DNA from: Notolepis coatsorum
Taxonomy: Eukaryota > Chordata > Actinopteri > Aulopiformes > Paralepididae
Direction of reading: 5' to 3'
Assembly: GCA_963971535.1 (NCBI GenBank)
Contig: OZ020593.1
Location: 40,536,766 to 40,600,765, forward strand
DNA: 64,000 nt
In this document: piece after piece, positions 46,075 to 57,528 of the stretch
Numbering within the stretch: the stretch's first letter is position 1
How the letters are laid out: each line of letters starts with the position of its first letter
Made by a program: the position numbers and the translations under genes
The notes under the pieces: model-generated
Database searches by the model: none
Seen by the model: only the letters and a program-made list of their open reading frames with translations
What the model was told of the DNA's origin: nothing

Positions 46075-47351
46075 GACCCCACACATAACGTCATAATGTC
46101 AAAAGATTTTGTCCTTAATCATTCTTAGCATGCGCCGTCCCACATACGGGACGTTTTTCGGACTTTTTTGCAACCGGCACTTTGGCGACCCCTAGTGGCT
46201 CGCGTGTGCATATTTTGTAATACAATATATATATATATATATATATATAGAATTAAAGCCCCATTTGTTGCCTGTGGATAGACCTTTCAGGTGACAGAAT
46301 CCATTGAGCGGTTCTCGAGTTACATGCCGGTATTTGAGGCTTGTGCAAAGTACACGGTATTGCGCAAAATACCACTCCCGACTCAGGCTGCAGTAGTTCC
46401 GTCAATCTAGATCCGATCTCGAAAATTATTGTGGATCTTTGTAGGCAATGAGTGTGGCTTCCAATGATACCACATGTGGGGATGTGTGAATCAGGGATCT
46501 AGGTGAACAACTAAATTCTTTAACAGGAAGCCAAATGAATTGAAGTCTATGAGAAAACTGAGTTTTTCTTTGTACACAGTTTACCAAAATCACTCCTAAT
46601 CACTCATTTCTGAATGGATCTTTAGGAAATTTGGATATGTACTATATAAGGCTTCAGGCTATGGCTCCGTCTGGATTTGTAAGCCATACCACCTTCTGGG
46701 GAAATACTACCTCTGGACTACTAACTACTACAGAAAAACTTGAGTAACAAGTTTTTTTACAACTCAAGTTCAGACCTATGTAACTCTATTACGTTGGCAC
46801 TAAAAGTGAATTTTGTTCTGGAATCAGAAACTTCAGAATGTCATCTTTCAAAAGAGACCAGGCTCATGCATGTGCTATAAGTATAAAGTATGTTGTTTTG
46901 GTTTGCAAAAAAAGTATGCAGTCCTCAAGTTCAAGTAAAAAAATTGCCACTTTTCTGCCCGCTTGTTAAGAGGATAGAGCGCATTAGACTGTTTTGCCAA
47001 AACGGAGCACCATGCACTTGAAGATTACACTCCGGTCTCGTCTCTCTGAACCTATAATCTAAACACTGCAGGGCTTGACATTACCACCGCCACCCACCAA
47101 ATGTCGTTAGAATTTGGCTAAACAGGTGGCTTTTTCTGCCGTTCTGTGCAGAGAAAATGTACTTTCCGTGGTGGCAGTTAGGACTAGTTGGAAGCAGTGG
47201 GCAGCCATAGTCTGGCGCCCAGGGACCAATTCCAGTCGCAATGTATGTACCTACTACCTAGCATGCATGTCTAAAAGGCAGTCTGCCAAATCACACACAT
47301 CCCGTTATTTCACAGTCCTAAAGGTCATCCTGTGTGTGTGTGTGTGTGTAG

Positions 47352-47443
47352 CAGCTGCAGGGCGTCTGGGCAGCAGATGTGACCGATGGCACGTGTGTGG
47401 CTGTCAACAATAAGTACAGACTAATGGCCTTTGGCTGTGCCAG
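47352..47443 (+). CDS. ric1: RIC1, window exon 5 (WD40 region)
   Basis: This 92-nt exon encodes [20 protein letters not shown] and [10 protein letters not shown] plus two bases. Human RIC1 has QLHGVW...[19 protein letters not shown] chose the first AG because it keeps the conserved leading Gln; a second AG three bases on (TAGCAG, a NAGNAG tandem acceptor) would drop only that Gln. The acceptor lies behind a GT run. The donor is GTACGT. Confidence 0.97.
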
Positions 47444-48650
47444 GTACGTATATATGTGTGGGAAAGATGAGAGGTGTGTATAATAGAGACAGTGCTATGA
47501 GTCATACTCTGCAACCATAACCACTGCAGGGGAAACAACCAGTGCCGTAATATGTAACCAGTGGCTGAAATGTTAACCAAATACCCGTAGCTTGCTAAAA
47601 TCATGATGTTTCAGCATGACAAAGGATTATTTTCGTACCCTGTGTCTATCAGAGAGGAAGGTTGTTTGACAAACAGTATATTATCAATATCTCCTGGTTA
47701 GACACACCACAGGAGGGAGGGAAAGATAAGTTAAGATAAGATATTCCTTTATTGATCCCCTTGGGCTATTATGGCAAAAATAGATTAGAACTAAAATGAC
47801 AATGGGGCAAGTTAGCCGTTAGTGTGTGTTAGCAAGCTAGTTAGCTAAGAGACTTGCAAACATAATACTGTAGGCTATAGCTTTCTGATTTATCTTGTAA
47901 TGCTTACCATGACTTGCTGCACACGTTGGCATAGAGGCTATTGTGTGTCAGGGTCCCACAGATTTCCCATTCTTGCTGCTGATGCCTCGCATCTTATTCC
48001 CGGTATCCACTCTTCTCTGCTTAAAGGCTCAGCTTTTCAGTTCAGAAGCTCATGAAAACCTAGTCCTGGGTTCTTTACCCTGTTGGTAGTGCATCCCACC
48101 ACACAGCTATTTTTCTATTGTTAGCTAGCTGACTGGAATTACAAGGAGGCACTGCCACACAATACAAAGTCAATGGAGAGTAATGGAATGGTTTCCCCTG
48201 TGGTGTGGGCAGGACCTATTTGCCCTCTGTCTCTCTGTCTGTGCAGTGTGCAGTGTCAGAATGTGTTTATCTGTGTCTGTTTGTCCAGGCTGCTTGGTGT
48301 GTGCCTGTTAAAAAGCTCCATATGGATTGTGCAATCTTGCAATCTCTCTTCCTTCTCTCGTTCTTAGCTCGCTCATTATCCCTCTCCTCTCTCTCTCTCG
48401 TCATCTCTGGCTTCACTTTCTATCTATTGTGATAGACTCACACTCATACACACAGGCTCAAAAGTGTTTTGACCCCACAGTCATTGATTATGTAATGGGA
48501 CATTCCTGGGTCTGTGATCGGAGATGGTACAAGCTACAGTTAATCGAGCTACACAGACACACAGCTGACTAGTCAAATAGATATATTTACCTGTGAGTGT
48601 GTGTTTTCTCCAAATGGTAGGAATGAGCTTCCCACACTTACATTGTATTG

Positions 48651-48788
<138 letters not shown>

Positions 48789-48879
48789 ACACAAGACATT
48801 TACGGAACCATATTTGTTAAGTTGATGTTTTTCTAGAGGTATGGAACAGTTGGTTACAGATGTTGTGTGTGTGTTCCAG

Positions 48880-48968
48880 TGGATCAGTACTTGTCTACAT
48901 GATTGATACCACCACAGGATCCATGCAGCTCTCTCACAAGCTGGAGCTAACCCCAAAACACTACCCAG
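48880..48968 (+). CDS. ric1: RIC1, window exon 6 (WD40 region)
   Basis: This 89-nt exon encodes [20 protein letters not shown] and [10 protein letters not shown] plus one base. Human RIC1 has [29 protein letters not shown]. The acceptor is GTGTTCCAG and the donor is GTACTG. The following intron is phase 1. Confidence 0.97.
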
Positions 48969-49608
48969 GTACTGTCTGTCTGTCTGTCTGTCGCTCTCTC
49001 TCTCTCCTTCTCCCTCTCTCTTTCTATGCGGTCTCTTTCTCTCTCATACAAGTATTGTAAACATTACACATTATTCTCTAGTGTTGGGGGGGGGGGGGGG
49101 GGGGGTCACCTCAGTCTCTGCTAGTTTCACCATAAGTGTGAGTGTTCTAATCCCACACTCCCCCCTAGTGGTCACAGCTGGTATTGACACAGCTCTGTGG
49201 ACAGCACTAAAATGAAGCACCCATCAACATTAGATTAGATTAAAAATATATTGTCATTGTACAGCACAAGTACTAACCAGTGTGCAAATGTAAGAGTAAA
49301 GTACTTTAACAATGTACAAGCGATTAAATGTAATATATATAACGCTACTGAGTAAATATGCTAATCTGATGTACAGTAGTATGTTCCTCATATTACAAAT
49401 TATACACAAGATCGAGTCCTCCTTGTCGAGGTTTTGTTGAGATGGTATATATTGATGTATTGAAATATTATCTCAAACTATTATCGCGAAGATGGTGGCC
49501 GTTTGAGGTTGAATTGCTGACGATACAAGATAACATCTTATAAAACTGTAAAGAAGTTACATATTATTATATTTAATCATACTATATCGTGTACCTCTTC
49601 CCCTCCAG
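48969..49608 (+). other. ric1: RIC1 intron 6
   Basis: A short intron with a (CTGT)n/(CT)n run near 48973-49030, a poly-G run of about 20 at 49086-49105 and a LINE-like 3' tail remnant (ATATTGTCATTGTACAGCAC near 49248). The acceptor is CTTCCCCTCCAG. Confidence 0.85.
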
Positions 49609-49753
49609 ATATCTGGAACAAAACCGGCCCAGTGAAGCTGATTCGCTGGTCGCCGGACTACAGCGTTGCCATGGTGACGTGGGAGTGCGGCGGCCTGTCG
49701 CTGTGGAGCGTGTTCGGAGCGCACCTCATCTGCACCCTCGGAGAGGACTTCTC
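49609..49753 (+). CDS. ric1: RIC1, window exon 7 (WD40 region)
   Basis: This 145-nt exon encodes [40 protein letters not shown] and ICTLGEDF plus two bases of Ser. Human RIC1 has [20 protein letters not shown] and [17 protein letters not shown]. The WSPD and [10 protein letters not shown] blocks are WD40-blade features. The donor GTGGGT is followed after about 8 bases by an (AC)n run (to about 49804). Phase 2. Confidence 0.97.
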
Positions 49754-49764
49754 GTGGGTGGACA

Positions 49765-49806
<42 letters not shown>

Positions 49807-49892
49807 ACAGCAAGACATTTTTTATCACTCACTACTAGAGACAATGTGAAACTTAAAGGAACATGCAGGCATTATGGGAAATACAACTGCAA

Positions 49893-50030
49893 GCCAGCCT
49901 AGCTTAGCACAAATGAATGTAAGCGGATACGGACCAGCTAGCCTAGCTGTTTATCAAAAACGCCTCTCCTAGAGTTTTAAGTTAGGCTAGTGGTCCGTAT
50001 CTGCTTCCATTCATTTGTGCTAAGCTAGGA
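49893..50030. repeat. Imperfect hairpin in RIC1 intron 7
   Basis: CCTAGCTTAGCACAAATGAA and GGATACGGACCA on the left pair with TGGTCCGTATC and TTCATTTGTGCTAAGCTAGG on the right. It is probably a small MITE. No clear TSD was seen. Confidence 0.8.
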
Positions 50031-50308
50031 AGCCAGATTGCTTCCTACTGAATGCACAGAGAGGACATTTGTACCGTATCTTATCTTCTTTTCTGTCTCT
50101 GGAGAGTATCTCCCCTCAAACCAAAATCTAGAATGGCTGTTGAACCAAAGTTAAAATGTATGTCCTCATCATTCCCTGACCGCTGTTGCTGGGGAAAAAA
50201 CTAAACTATAGGGAAACACATACGTACATGAAACACACGAGCACAAAACCATGTTCCACCCATATCAAAGGTTTGTGATAATGATCTTTCATCTCTCCGT
50301 CTCTCCAG

Positions 50309-50357
50309 GTATCGGTCTGATGGTACCAAGAAGGAGCCCATTAAAATCAGCTCTATG
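50309..50357 (+). CDS. ric1: RIC1, window exon 8
   Basis: A 49-nt microexon-sized exon completes the split Ser and encodes YRSDGTKKEPIKISSM. Human RIC1 has YRSDGTKKDPLKINSM. The acceptor is GTCTCTCCAG and the donor is GTGAGT. It ends in phase 0. Confidence 0.97.
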
Positions 50358-51320
50358 GTGAGTGGGAGTGTCACACAGATGAGTTTTCATCTTTCATTTC
50401 CAGTACAATTTCCACTCTCAGCCCTGTGATCTCGAGAAACCGCTTGTGCTGCACTTTTCTAGAACAACTTCGACTTAGTAATCTGTTCGACTTTGTAAAT
50501 GGGGGGAAATCATTGCTTATAGGATTACTGATTCACTGAGTGTACCATTGATTTGTGTCTGTTCACTTTCAACAACACATTCAGAAGGGGATTGCTGATC
50601 GAGTACAACTGTTGTATGTCAGATAACGTTACGTGGAGGTAGATTGGGGAACATGATTGGTTATTGTAGGTCAGCAGTGACAGGTTTGACAGGTTATGCT
50701 CCCTTTGACCTCATTCATCAGGATATAACAATACTACTGCTCACAGATCATTATCAGCCATTTGGCCTCATTTAACAATAGCAATTATTGTTAAAAAAAT
50801 ATATAATCCCACGGGACAATGCATTGGTAACTTGTTTCAAATTACAATATATACCCCGTGAATATTATTGCAATGATATATGATATTTTGCAACAGGTTG
50901 ACGTGACACAAGTGCTGATACGAGAGAGAGCGAGAGAGAGAACGACCGAGCGAGAGAGAGATAAGAGAGGGAGGGAGAGAGAGAGGAGAGATCGCTCCGA
51001 GTCAATTCTGAATGGCTTGGTTCAGTGGGGGAGGTTCTTGTCTGAGCTGAACTGAAGAAACGGGAGTAGCTAGAGATTGCTAGAAAACAATGCAAACCAC
51101 AGGAAAAGGCCATTTATAAGATAGTTTCCCTTTTAAGAAAAAGTTGAAGGATGCAGTTGAGTTACTGATTTATTTAGTTAGTATTGTTAGTTTAGTTAGT
51201 ATTGTATTTGTGGTTGGAGCCTTTGTGTGTTTTTCTTTATTTAAATTTTTTGAAGATGTTGAGTGTGCTTAGGCTAAGGTGTTTCTTATGTTTTTATTGT
51301 TTTTGTTACTGTACTGCATA

Positions 51321-51990
51321 GCATGTGAGCGAATCGGAGCGTGAGCGGAGCGGGTGGTTTTGACGTGAGCGACGGAGTGGGTTTTAAAATGGGTCGGCGC
51401 GACGTCCGGAGCGAGAGTTCTCCTCCGCTCCAATCCACTCCGGGCCGCTCACAGTGGTTTAACACTGATGTAATATACATGTAGTACAATGCCAAAGCAA
51501 CAGATGGCGATGTACAAACATGAAGGCCATTTTCAACCAATGAGAAGGGTGAACCGTCACTCACATCCTGTTAGAAAAAGTATATGACGCCATTGTTGTT
51601 GTCGTTAGCTTACATGCTAACGTTAATGGCAGCGACCATAGCATTGTGGCTAGGCTAGCTATCATCGCTTAGTAGAGCTAGTGAATGGATAAACAACGTT
51701 ATTTAACATTACAGAATGGGTACAATTACAATACGGCTCAATACAAACAATTGTTAAGGGGCCCAGGGCGTGTAGACTGTTGTAGTTTGGTCAAATCAAG
51801 CAAATTGACATCATGCTCCAAAAAAAAAAAAAAAAAATCTGCCGAGCGATGTGGAGCGCTCGATTCAAGGTGAGCAGTGAGTGAGCGGAGAGCGACTTGG
51901 GGGCGGGGTCAACATGAGCGATTAGCGGAGCGGAACAAGCCGTCTAGAGCGATGAGCGGATTTCTCGCCCGCGCCGATCCGCTCACATGC
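51321..51990. mobile_element. DNA element with 17-bp inverted ends
   Basis: GCATGTGAGCGAATCGG at the left and CCGATCCGCTCACATGC at the right match as inverted repeats at 16 of 17 positions. The interior is rich in GAGCG/CGCTC. ACTGTACTGCA-like text lies outside both ends, but a clean TSD could not be set. Probably a hAT-type MITE. Confidence 0.7.
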
Positions 51991-52234
51991 ACTGCTGTAC
52001 TGTAATGTTGTAGGTTGTGTGTTAGGACCCCAGGAAGAATAGTCTTTCACCCATGGGTGTAGACTAATGTGGATCCATAAATAAACAAATAAACACATAT
52101 TCACATGTTATACTGCAATGCACTTACTTTGTACTCTGGTTAGATGCCAACTTTATTTTGTTGTACTCTGTACTTGCAATGACAATACTTTTAATCTAAT
52201 CTGATCTGAGACCAGTCATAGAAATGGTGTAAAT

Positions 52235-52776
52235 CAGGGGTCCCCAAACTTTTTCCTGTGAGGGCCACATAACTTTTCCCTTCTCTGGTGGGGGCCGGGG
52301 TCAGTTTGTAACAGAAAAAGTGTGACGATCACAGGGGTGCCAAAACGTAAACATTTATTGTTTTCCAGAAAGCCACACATAACCTAATATTAATAACCCT
52401 TTCCGGGATCTTCACAGAAAAAAACGTCACGAATTAAATAATAACACTATTAATGAAATAAATATACAGTACCTACAGACCACCTAGCTCTAGCTCTGTA
52501 CTATTTAAAAGCACAGTGCAGGACACACTCAAAGGTTATCACACCTCAGAGATGGCAGTGGACATGTATGACAGGACAAAGGCCATATGTAATGGCCTTG
52601 GGATTGAGGAACATACTACCAGCCAAAGGAGGAAGCAGAAAAGGATGGATGAGTATGTAGTTGAGTCTTCTTGTGGCACAAGCTCAGACCTCAGCTCAGG
52701 AGATCAGCTGAGACAGAGACTGTTCTATCCAGTCCTCGACAGAATGCTGCAAGAGCATGAGAGCAGGTTCTCATGA
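52235..52776 (+). pseudogene. hAT element fragment with ZMYM1-like transposase piece
   Basis: CAGGGGTCCCCAAACTTTTT near 52235 is a hAT terminus. The frame at 52516-52776 encodes TTSQRRKQKRMDEYVVES and FYPVLDRMLQEHESRFS, resembling the YPV.D.M..EL..RFS block of ZMYM1-like/hAT transposases. It stops right after RFS and no other transposase blocks were found, so it is a broken fragment. Confidence 0.6.
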
Positions 52777-53006
52777 GTTGGAGAACAACTTATGAGAGGC
52801 ATACAGGCATGTAACCCCTCGCCACACATTACAATATCCAACTACTGCCAGAGGAGATCACAGTTGCAAAGTGTTTCCTGACCAGGACAGGCAGAGATGC
52901 AGTCCCTACTATCCAAAGTGTATTTGGATGAATAAAACTTGAATTCAAAATGTTCCGTATTGTAAAGAATCAGTGAACCTCCTGACTGTGTGTCTCTCCT
53001 TGTCAG

Positions 53007-53189
53007 AGCTGGGGAGCGGAGGGCTACCACCTGTGGGTGGTCTCTAGCAGACCGGAGAGAAGGAGACAGGAGGAAGATGAGGAGGGAGAAGAGGAGGGAG
53101 AGATGGTCCCGCCCCCTCCACGCTCTCAGCAGGCTGGCATCCTGCAGTTCCACTTCATTAAGAGCGCCCTCACGGTGAACCCCTGCACG
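53007..53189 (+). CDS. ric1: RIC1, window exon 9, with a charged insertion
   Basis: This 183-nt, phase 0-0 exon encodes [40 protein letters not shown] and [20 protein letters not shown] plus Thr. The ends match human [12 protein letters not shown] and LLFQFIKSVLTVNPC, but the middle is an Arg run, an acidic run and a Pro run in place of an ordinary loop, about 10 residues longer than in human. The acceptor is TTGTCAG and the donor is GTGAGT. An (AC)n tract starts about 30 bases downstream. Confidence 0.96.
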
Positions 53190-53214
53190 GTGAGTGGAGG
53201 AGCGCCCACCATCT

Positions 53215-53274
<60 letters not shown>

Positions 53275-54239
53275 AGCATTGCTCTTGTAATTAATAAAGT
53301 AGCTATTGATCTTCTACACACACATAGAAATAGGGATGTCCTGATTAGGTTTTTGCCCCCGTCATTGTCATTTAATATTGAGTATCTGCTGATACCGAGT
53401 CCCGATCCCATATATGTATTTTCCTAGATAATACAGCTGCACAGTGTACACATCAAGTATATTATAAGCATATTAATGCACAGTGCACACATCAAGTATA
53501 TTATAGGCGTATTATCCTCTTAAGCCTGAGGGGTTCGGTACCGGACCCACAATGACATCATGCCATAAATCCATCTCTACAGAATGTATGAATTAATGTT
53601 GTGTTTTTTCTCTCCAAATGTAGCCAAAAGTAAAAACCCTAACCCTGTCAAAACAGCAGTCAAAGTGTATATTTTCAGCAATACGTTTGTTTACCAATGG
53701 TTTAAAATGTTATTAGTGAGTTAATATGAGTATAATATGAGTTATAGAAATCTAGTCGGAAAAAGGCTAATATTGACGCTAGGAAATGACGCCGCCATTT
53801 TGTTTGTAGTCAAGTCAAGAGTTTTATTTGTCACGGCATACAGGCATACAAGCATACAGTGAAATGCGGGAGGTCATGCCCGCAGCGATTGTGCAATAAT
53901 ACAAGTAATAAAAAAGGAATAAGACATTTGTGCAATAATACAAGTAATAAGAATAAGACATAACAGGTATAATGTACATAAAGTTTACAAAAGCATGGTA
54001 AAAGACATGCTAAGGTCCTGCGATAGTGCACGTTAGTGCCATAAAACACAATGTAGTTAGTTTCTCTACCTTTCTGTGAATGTTTAGCAAAAACGGCGTT
54101 GCAATCTGATTAAAAACTGTGGAGAAATTAACATTATAAAAAATTAACTGAGATTTCATTCACGGTTTGTGAATCACGGCTGGTGATACTAATTCCAGAT
54201 TGAACTCTGCCATTGGAAAGGGGAGATTTGGCCCGATCC

Positions 54240-54370
54240 ATAGATGTGCGACTTTACATTACATTTTAAATGTTTTACATTTTGTCATTTAGCTGACGCT
54301 TTTATCCAAAGCGACTTACACGTTTTGTACAACAAGACAGCAGGAAGGGTACACACTTCTAGGCCACTCT
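54240..54370 (-). mobile_element. SINE/LINE 3' tail remnant
   Basis: TTTGTCATTTAGCTGACGCT and TTTATCCAAAGCGACTTACA are the reverse complement of the tail found at 12379-12410 and 44819-44855. A similar remnant is at 55125-55225. Only the tail is present. Confidence 0.65.
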
Positions 54371-55883
54371 TCTTTTGGAAAGAATAATACAAAATTAGAT
54401 TTTTTTTTTATAATACCGGTATATATATATATTTTGCATTCGACTAAGAGGTTGGCAGTCGACTACGGCTCCTTTCGATCGATTAGTCGACTATTCGACT
54501 AATAGGGGTCAGCCCTAGTGCACACCAAGTATATTATAGTCATATTAATGGCACATGCACAGTGCACACTTCAATATATTATAGGCATATTAATGGCACG
54601 TCTCCACTACCTTGCCACGCTGGAATCTGCTGCCGCTTGGTTTGGCTTGTTCCACTGCAAACTGACCCGTAGGGAACAGCGCCTACCCATGGCTAATTTA
54701 GGCACTACCCTGGCGTTGGTACTATCATGCTATCCATGCTGCAATTCAATACTGCAGACCATTGATTGGTTGATGGAACTGTTACTCGTCACAAAAACGT
54801 TGTCCCATGTTTATGGTAAGATCTGTGGCAACATTTTACAGTCAAGCCCATATTGTGGAAAAGTTTAGTGAAACCCATATTTAAGAAATTGATCAATCTA
54901 GTGATCTATGCACAAAAACAATTATTGTTTTCAGCTAATCTAAAAAAAATACAGTGTTGTATTTATAGGTAATGTTATGGGGAATAAAATAATACAACCA
55001 CCTAAATGGTTCATTAAAATCTGTAATTCTGACAACATTTTAGGCTGACAATTAATAGTATATGCAATTGCTGGATCTTAATTTATGTTTGATCTGCGAG
55101 GAAGAGCCGGCGAGGAAGAGGGAAGACAACTTACATTTACATTTTGTCATTTAGCTGACTCTTTTATCCAAAGGGACTTACAAGTTCTGTACGACAAGTC
55201 GGCAGGAAGGGTACAACTCTTTCAGCTGAGTAACAATGTTCATCAAACAGTGTTGAAATGTAGGTGCTATAGTGTTGAGTGCATAGTAGTAGAGACATTA
55301 TTAGTATAGTAGGTAGTAGTATAGGCAAGGAAGATTATTTAGTGGAAAAGTGCATGATAGTAAAAGACAGTAGTACAAAGGTTAGTTTTCTTGTTTTTTT
55401 TCTCCATTTGAGTGAATGCCTTGTCTGTTCATCTTGTTATCAACAAGTAAAGGCTTTGAAACTCATATTAAAATAAATTGGTCAATCGAATCTAGTGATC
55501 TATGCACAAAAAGTATTACTTTTGTCAACAAATCTCGCAGTTACAATAAGATTGTATCACAAGCAGTGTTGTATTTATAGGTGAAGTAACGTTATTTCCA
55601 ATGTCCACACATTGATTTCTCACTACCCTTTTTGCATTTTACAAAATAGCTATGGTTAATCCAAAACCTAATTTAATTTCAACCTTTATTTAAACTTGAA
55701 AGGCAACTGAGGTTTCCCTCATTTACAGTCATGTCGAGTGTACATACAGAAGTAAACTAAAAAGGCCCTGAACCCATCAGTTACTAGTTACCTTTAAGAA
55801 AAAGATTTTGCATAGAAAACATGGCAAAAATGTATGAAGATTATATACTTTCACATTTGAAGCCTGTCAACTTCAAGAGGATG

Positions 55884-56160
55884 TAATCAGAGCAGCAGAA
55901 CTGGGCCACACCACTTTAACATAACCTTTAATCAGAGCAGCAGAACTGGGCCACACCACTTTAACATAACCTTTAATCAGAGCAGCAGAACTGGGCCACA
56001 CCACTTCAACATAACCTTTAATCAGAGCAGCAGAACTGGGCCACACCACTTTAACATAACCTTTAATCAGAGCAGCAGAACTGGACAACATACCACTTTA
56101 ACATAACCTTTAATCAGAGCAGCAGAACTGGACAACATACCACGTTAACATAACCTTTAG
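55884..56160. repeat. 45-bp minisatellite, about 6 copies
   Basis: The unit begins TAATCAGAGCAGCAGAACTG and ends CACTTTAACATAACCTT. Starts are at about 55884, 55929, 55974, 56019, 56064 and 56111. Copies 5 and 6 carry GACAACATACCA instead of GGCCACACCA. It lies in RIC1 intron 9. The minus-strand open frame across it is periodic and not a gene. Confidence 0.93.
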
Positions 56161-57190
56161 AGGTCAGTGGATCAAGATTTGAATGCTCAAGCACTGGAAT
56201 ACACAAACATCATTGTAGAATGCATACCTTTACTTTAGTTACTTAAGTACATGCAATAGCAAATACTTCGACTTTTACTTTTACCAGAATACTCATTTGT
56301 CTGGGTATTTCTACTTTTACTTAAGTAAAGGAACTGGTCAGTGGAAATGCACCATAAGTAGTTTCAGCCCCTAGATGTCACTAGAGAACCACCAACACAA
56401 TGTGTTGCTGTACCATTGAACTTCAGATCAAACTGTCAAACTAGGCATTGCAGATCAAATATGACTCAAGATCCAGCAATGTCATATCAAACTTGAAACA
56501 AATGTCAGAAATAGGAAAACTAGAAGACTGCCCAGTGCCCACTAGCGGCACGTTTATCGAACCAAGCGAGTAGGGAGGGGATATATGTTGGGTTAGGTTT
56601 ACTATTTGTTCAAGGGGGACAGTGTACATTAATAAATATTTTAAAAACGTAAATGCACCCAATTTTAGCCAAAAAGGCTAATTTCCATTGGTAGTCCCCC
56701 TGCCAGAAGGTACAGGCTAAAATCCTATGTAAAAAAGTACAAGCGAGATAAATAACATTACAATAAAAACAAAAACAAAGCCACATATAGTAGGACATAA
56801 GATAGGGATACAGGGCACAATTCAGTCATGGACGCATGGACAGAGCACATCATGAGTCATGACAGATTAGACATGCACCATAACATCATAACACGCATGT
56901 AACATGCATTCGCTGCCCAAAGGTTGACAGCCAGAAATGTCCTGAGCACAGCAAAATAAGAAGAGAACAAACTTTGACCTTAGAATACATGTGCAAACAC
57001 AAAAGCACACACACACCCAGGTTGTTCTGACTGACATGTGCAGACCCATAGACAAAATGCATGCATGAAGTCTCACCATCTGTCTCTCCTGTAGCCCTAG
57101 CTAACCTCTCTATGCTTAGCTACACATATATACACTCATCATAGGACTGAGTATTCCTTACACCCTCTCTCTCTCTCTGTCTCTCTCTCT

Positions 57191-57285
<95 letters not shown>

Positions 57286-57288
57286 CAG

Positions 57289-57528
57289 AGTAATCAGGAG
57301 CAGGTGTTGCTCCATGGGGAGGACCGCCTCTACCTGACCTGCGGTGACCCCACACAGGCCCACAACGCCTCGGACACGCATGGTGCTCCCCATCCTCACC
57401 CCCACCCGCACATCCACCCCCACCAGCGGGACGGCAGCCCAACGCACCCCCACCCTCCCAGTCCCACCTCCTCTCTCTCTCAGGGACTCAGCACTTTACT
57501 CGGACACAAGCACTGGCACGTGGTCCAG
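57289..57528 (+). CDS. ric1: RIC1, window exon 10, with a His/Pro-rich loop
   Basis: This 240-nt, phase 0-0 exon encodes [60 protein letters not shown] and [20 protein letters not shown]. The first and last 20 residues match human ([16 protein letters not shown]..., [16 protein letters not shown]). The middle is a His-Pro repeat tract, about 12 residues longer than the Ser-rich human loop, probably between WD40 blades. The acceptor follows a (CT)n tract longer than 110 bases; the donor is GTAAGA. Confidence 0.97.

Larger units (their letters stand above)
44409..47351 (+). other. ric1: RIC1 intron 4: (AC)n at the donor, (GT)n at the acceptor
   Basis: The donor GTAAGC is followed within about 4 bases by ACACACGCACGC and then a pure AC run to 44477. 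The acceptor is CCTGTGTGTGTGTGTGTGTAG. Inside are the hAT copy at 44490-45470 and the MITE at 45700-46074. 46090-47330 shows no recognised feature apart from a short (AT)n near 46227. Confidence 0.9.
50358..53006 (+). other. ric1: RIC1 intron 8
   Basis: It contains a GAGAGA-rich run near 50920-50995, the inverted-repeat element at 51321-51990 and a hAT/ZMYM1-like fragment at about 52235-52776. The acceptor is CTCCTTGTCAG. No other exon is recognised. Confidence 0.85.
53190..57288 (+). other. ric1: RIC1 intron 9
   Basis: It contains an (AC)n tract (53218-53273), a hAT-like left end near 53334 (TAGGGATGTCCTGATTAGG), a LINE-like tail near 53815-53990 and SINE/LINE tails near 54240-54370 and 55125-55225. 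A hAT-type right end GGTCAGCCCTA lies at 54505-54515 between copies of an AAGTATATTATAG repeat. It also holds the 45-bp minisatellite and a (CT)n acceptor tract of more than 110 bases (57165-57281). No exon was recognised. Confidence 0.8.

Noticed and set aside
55873..56091. Minus-strand repeat protein with SSAALIKGYVKVVWP units
   Set aside because: It is simply the translation of the 45-bp minisatellite; the unit length is divisible by three, so the frame stays open.
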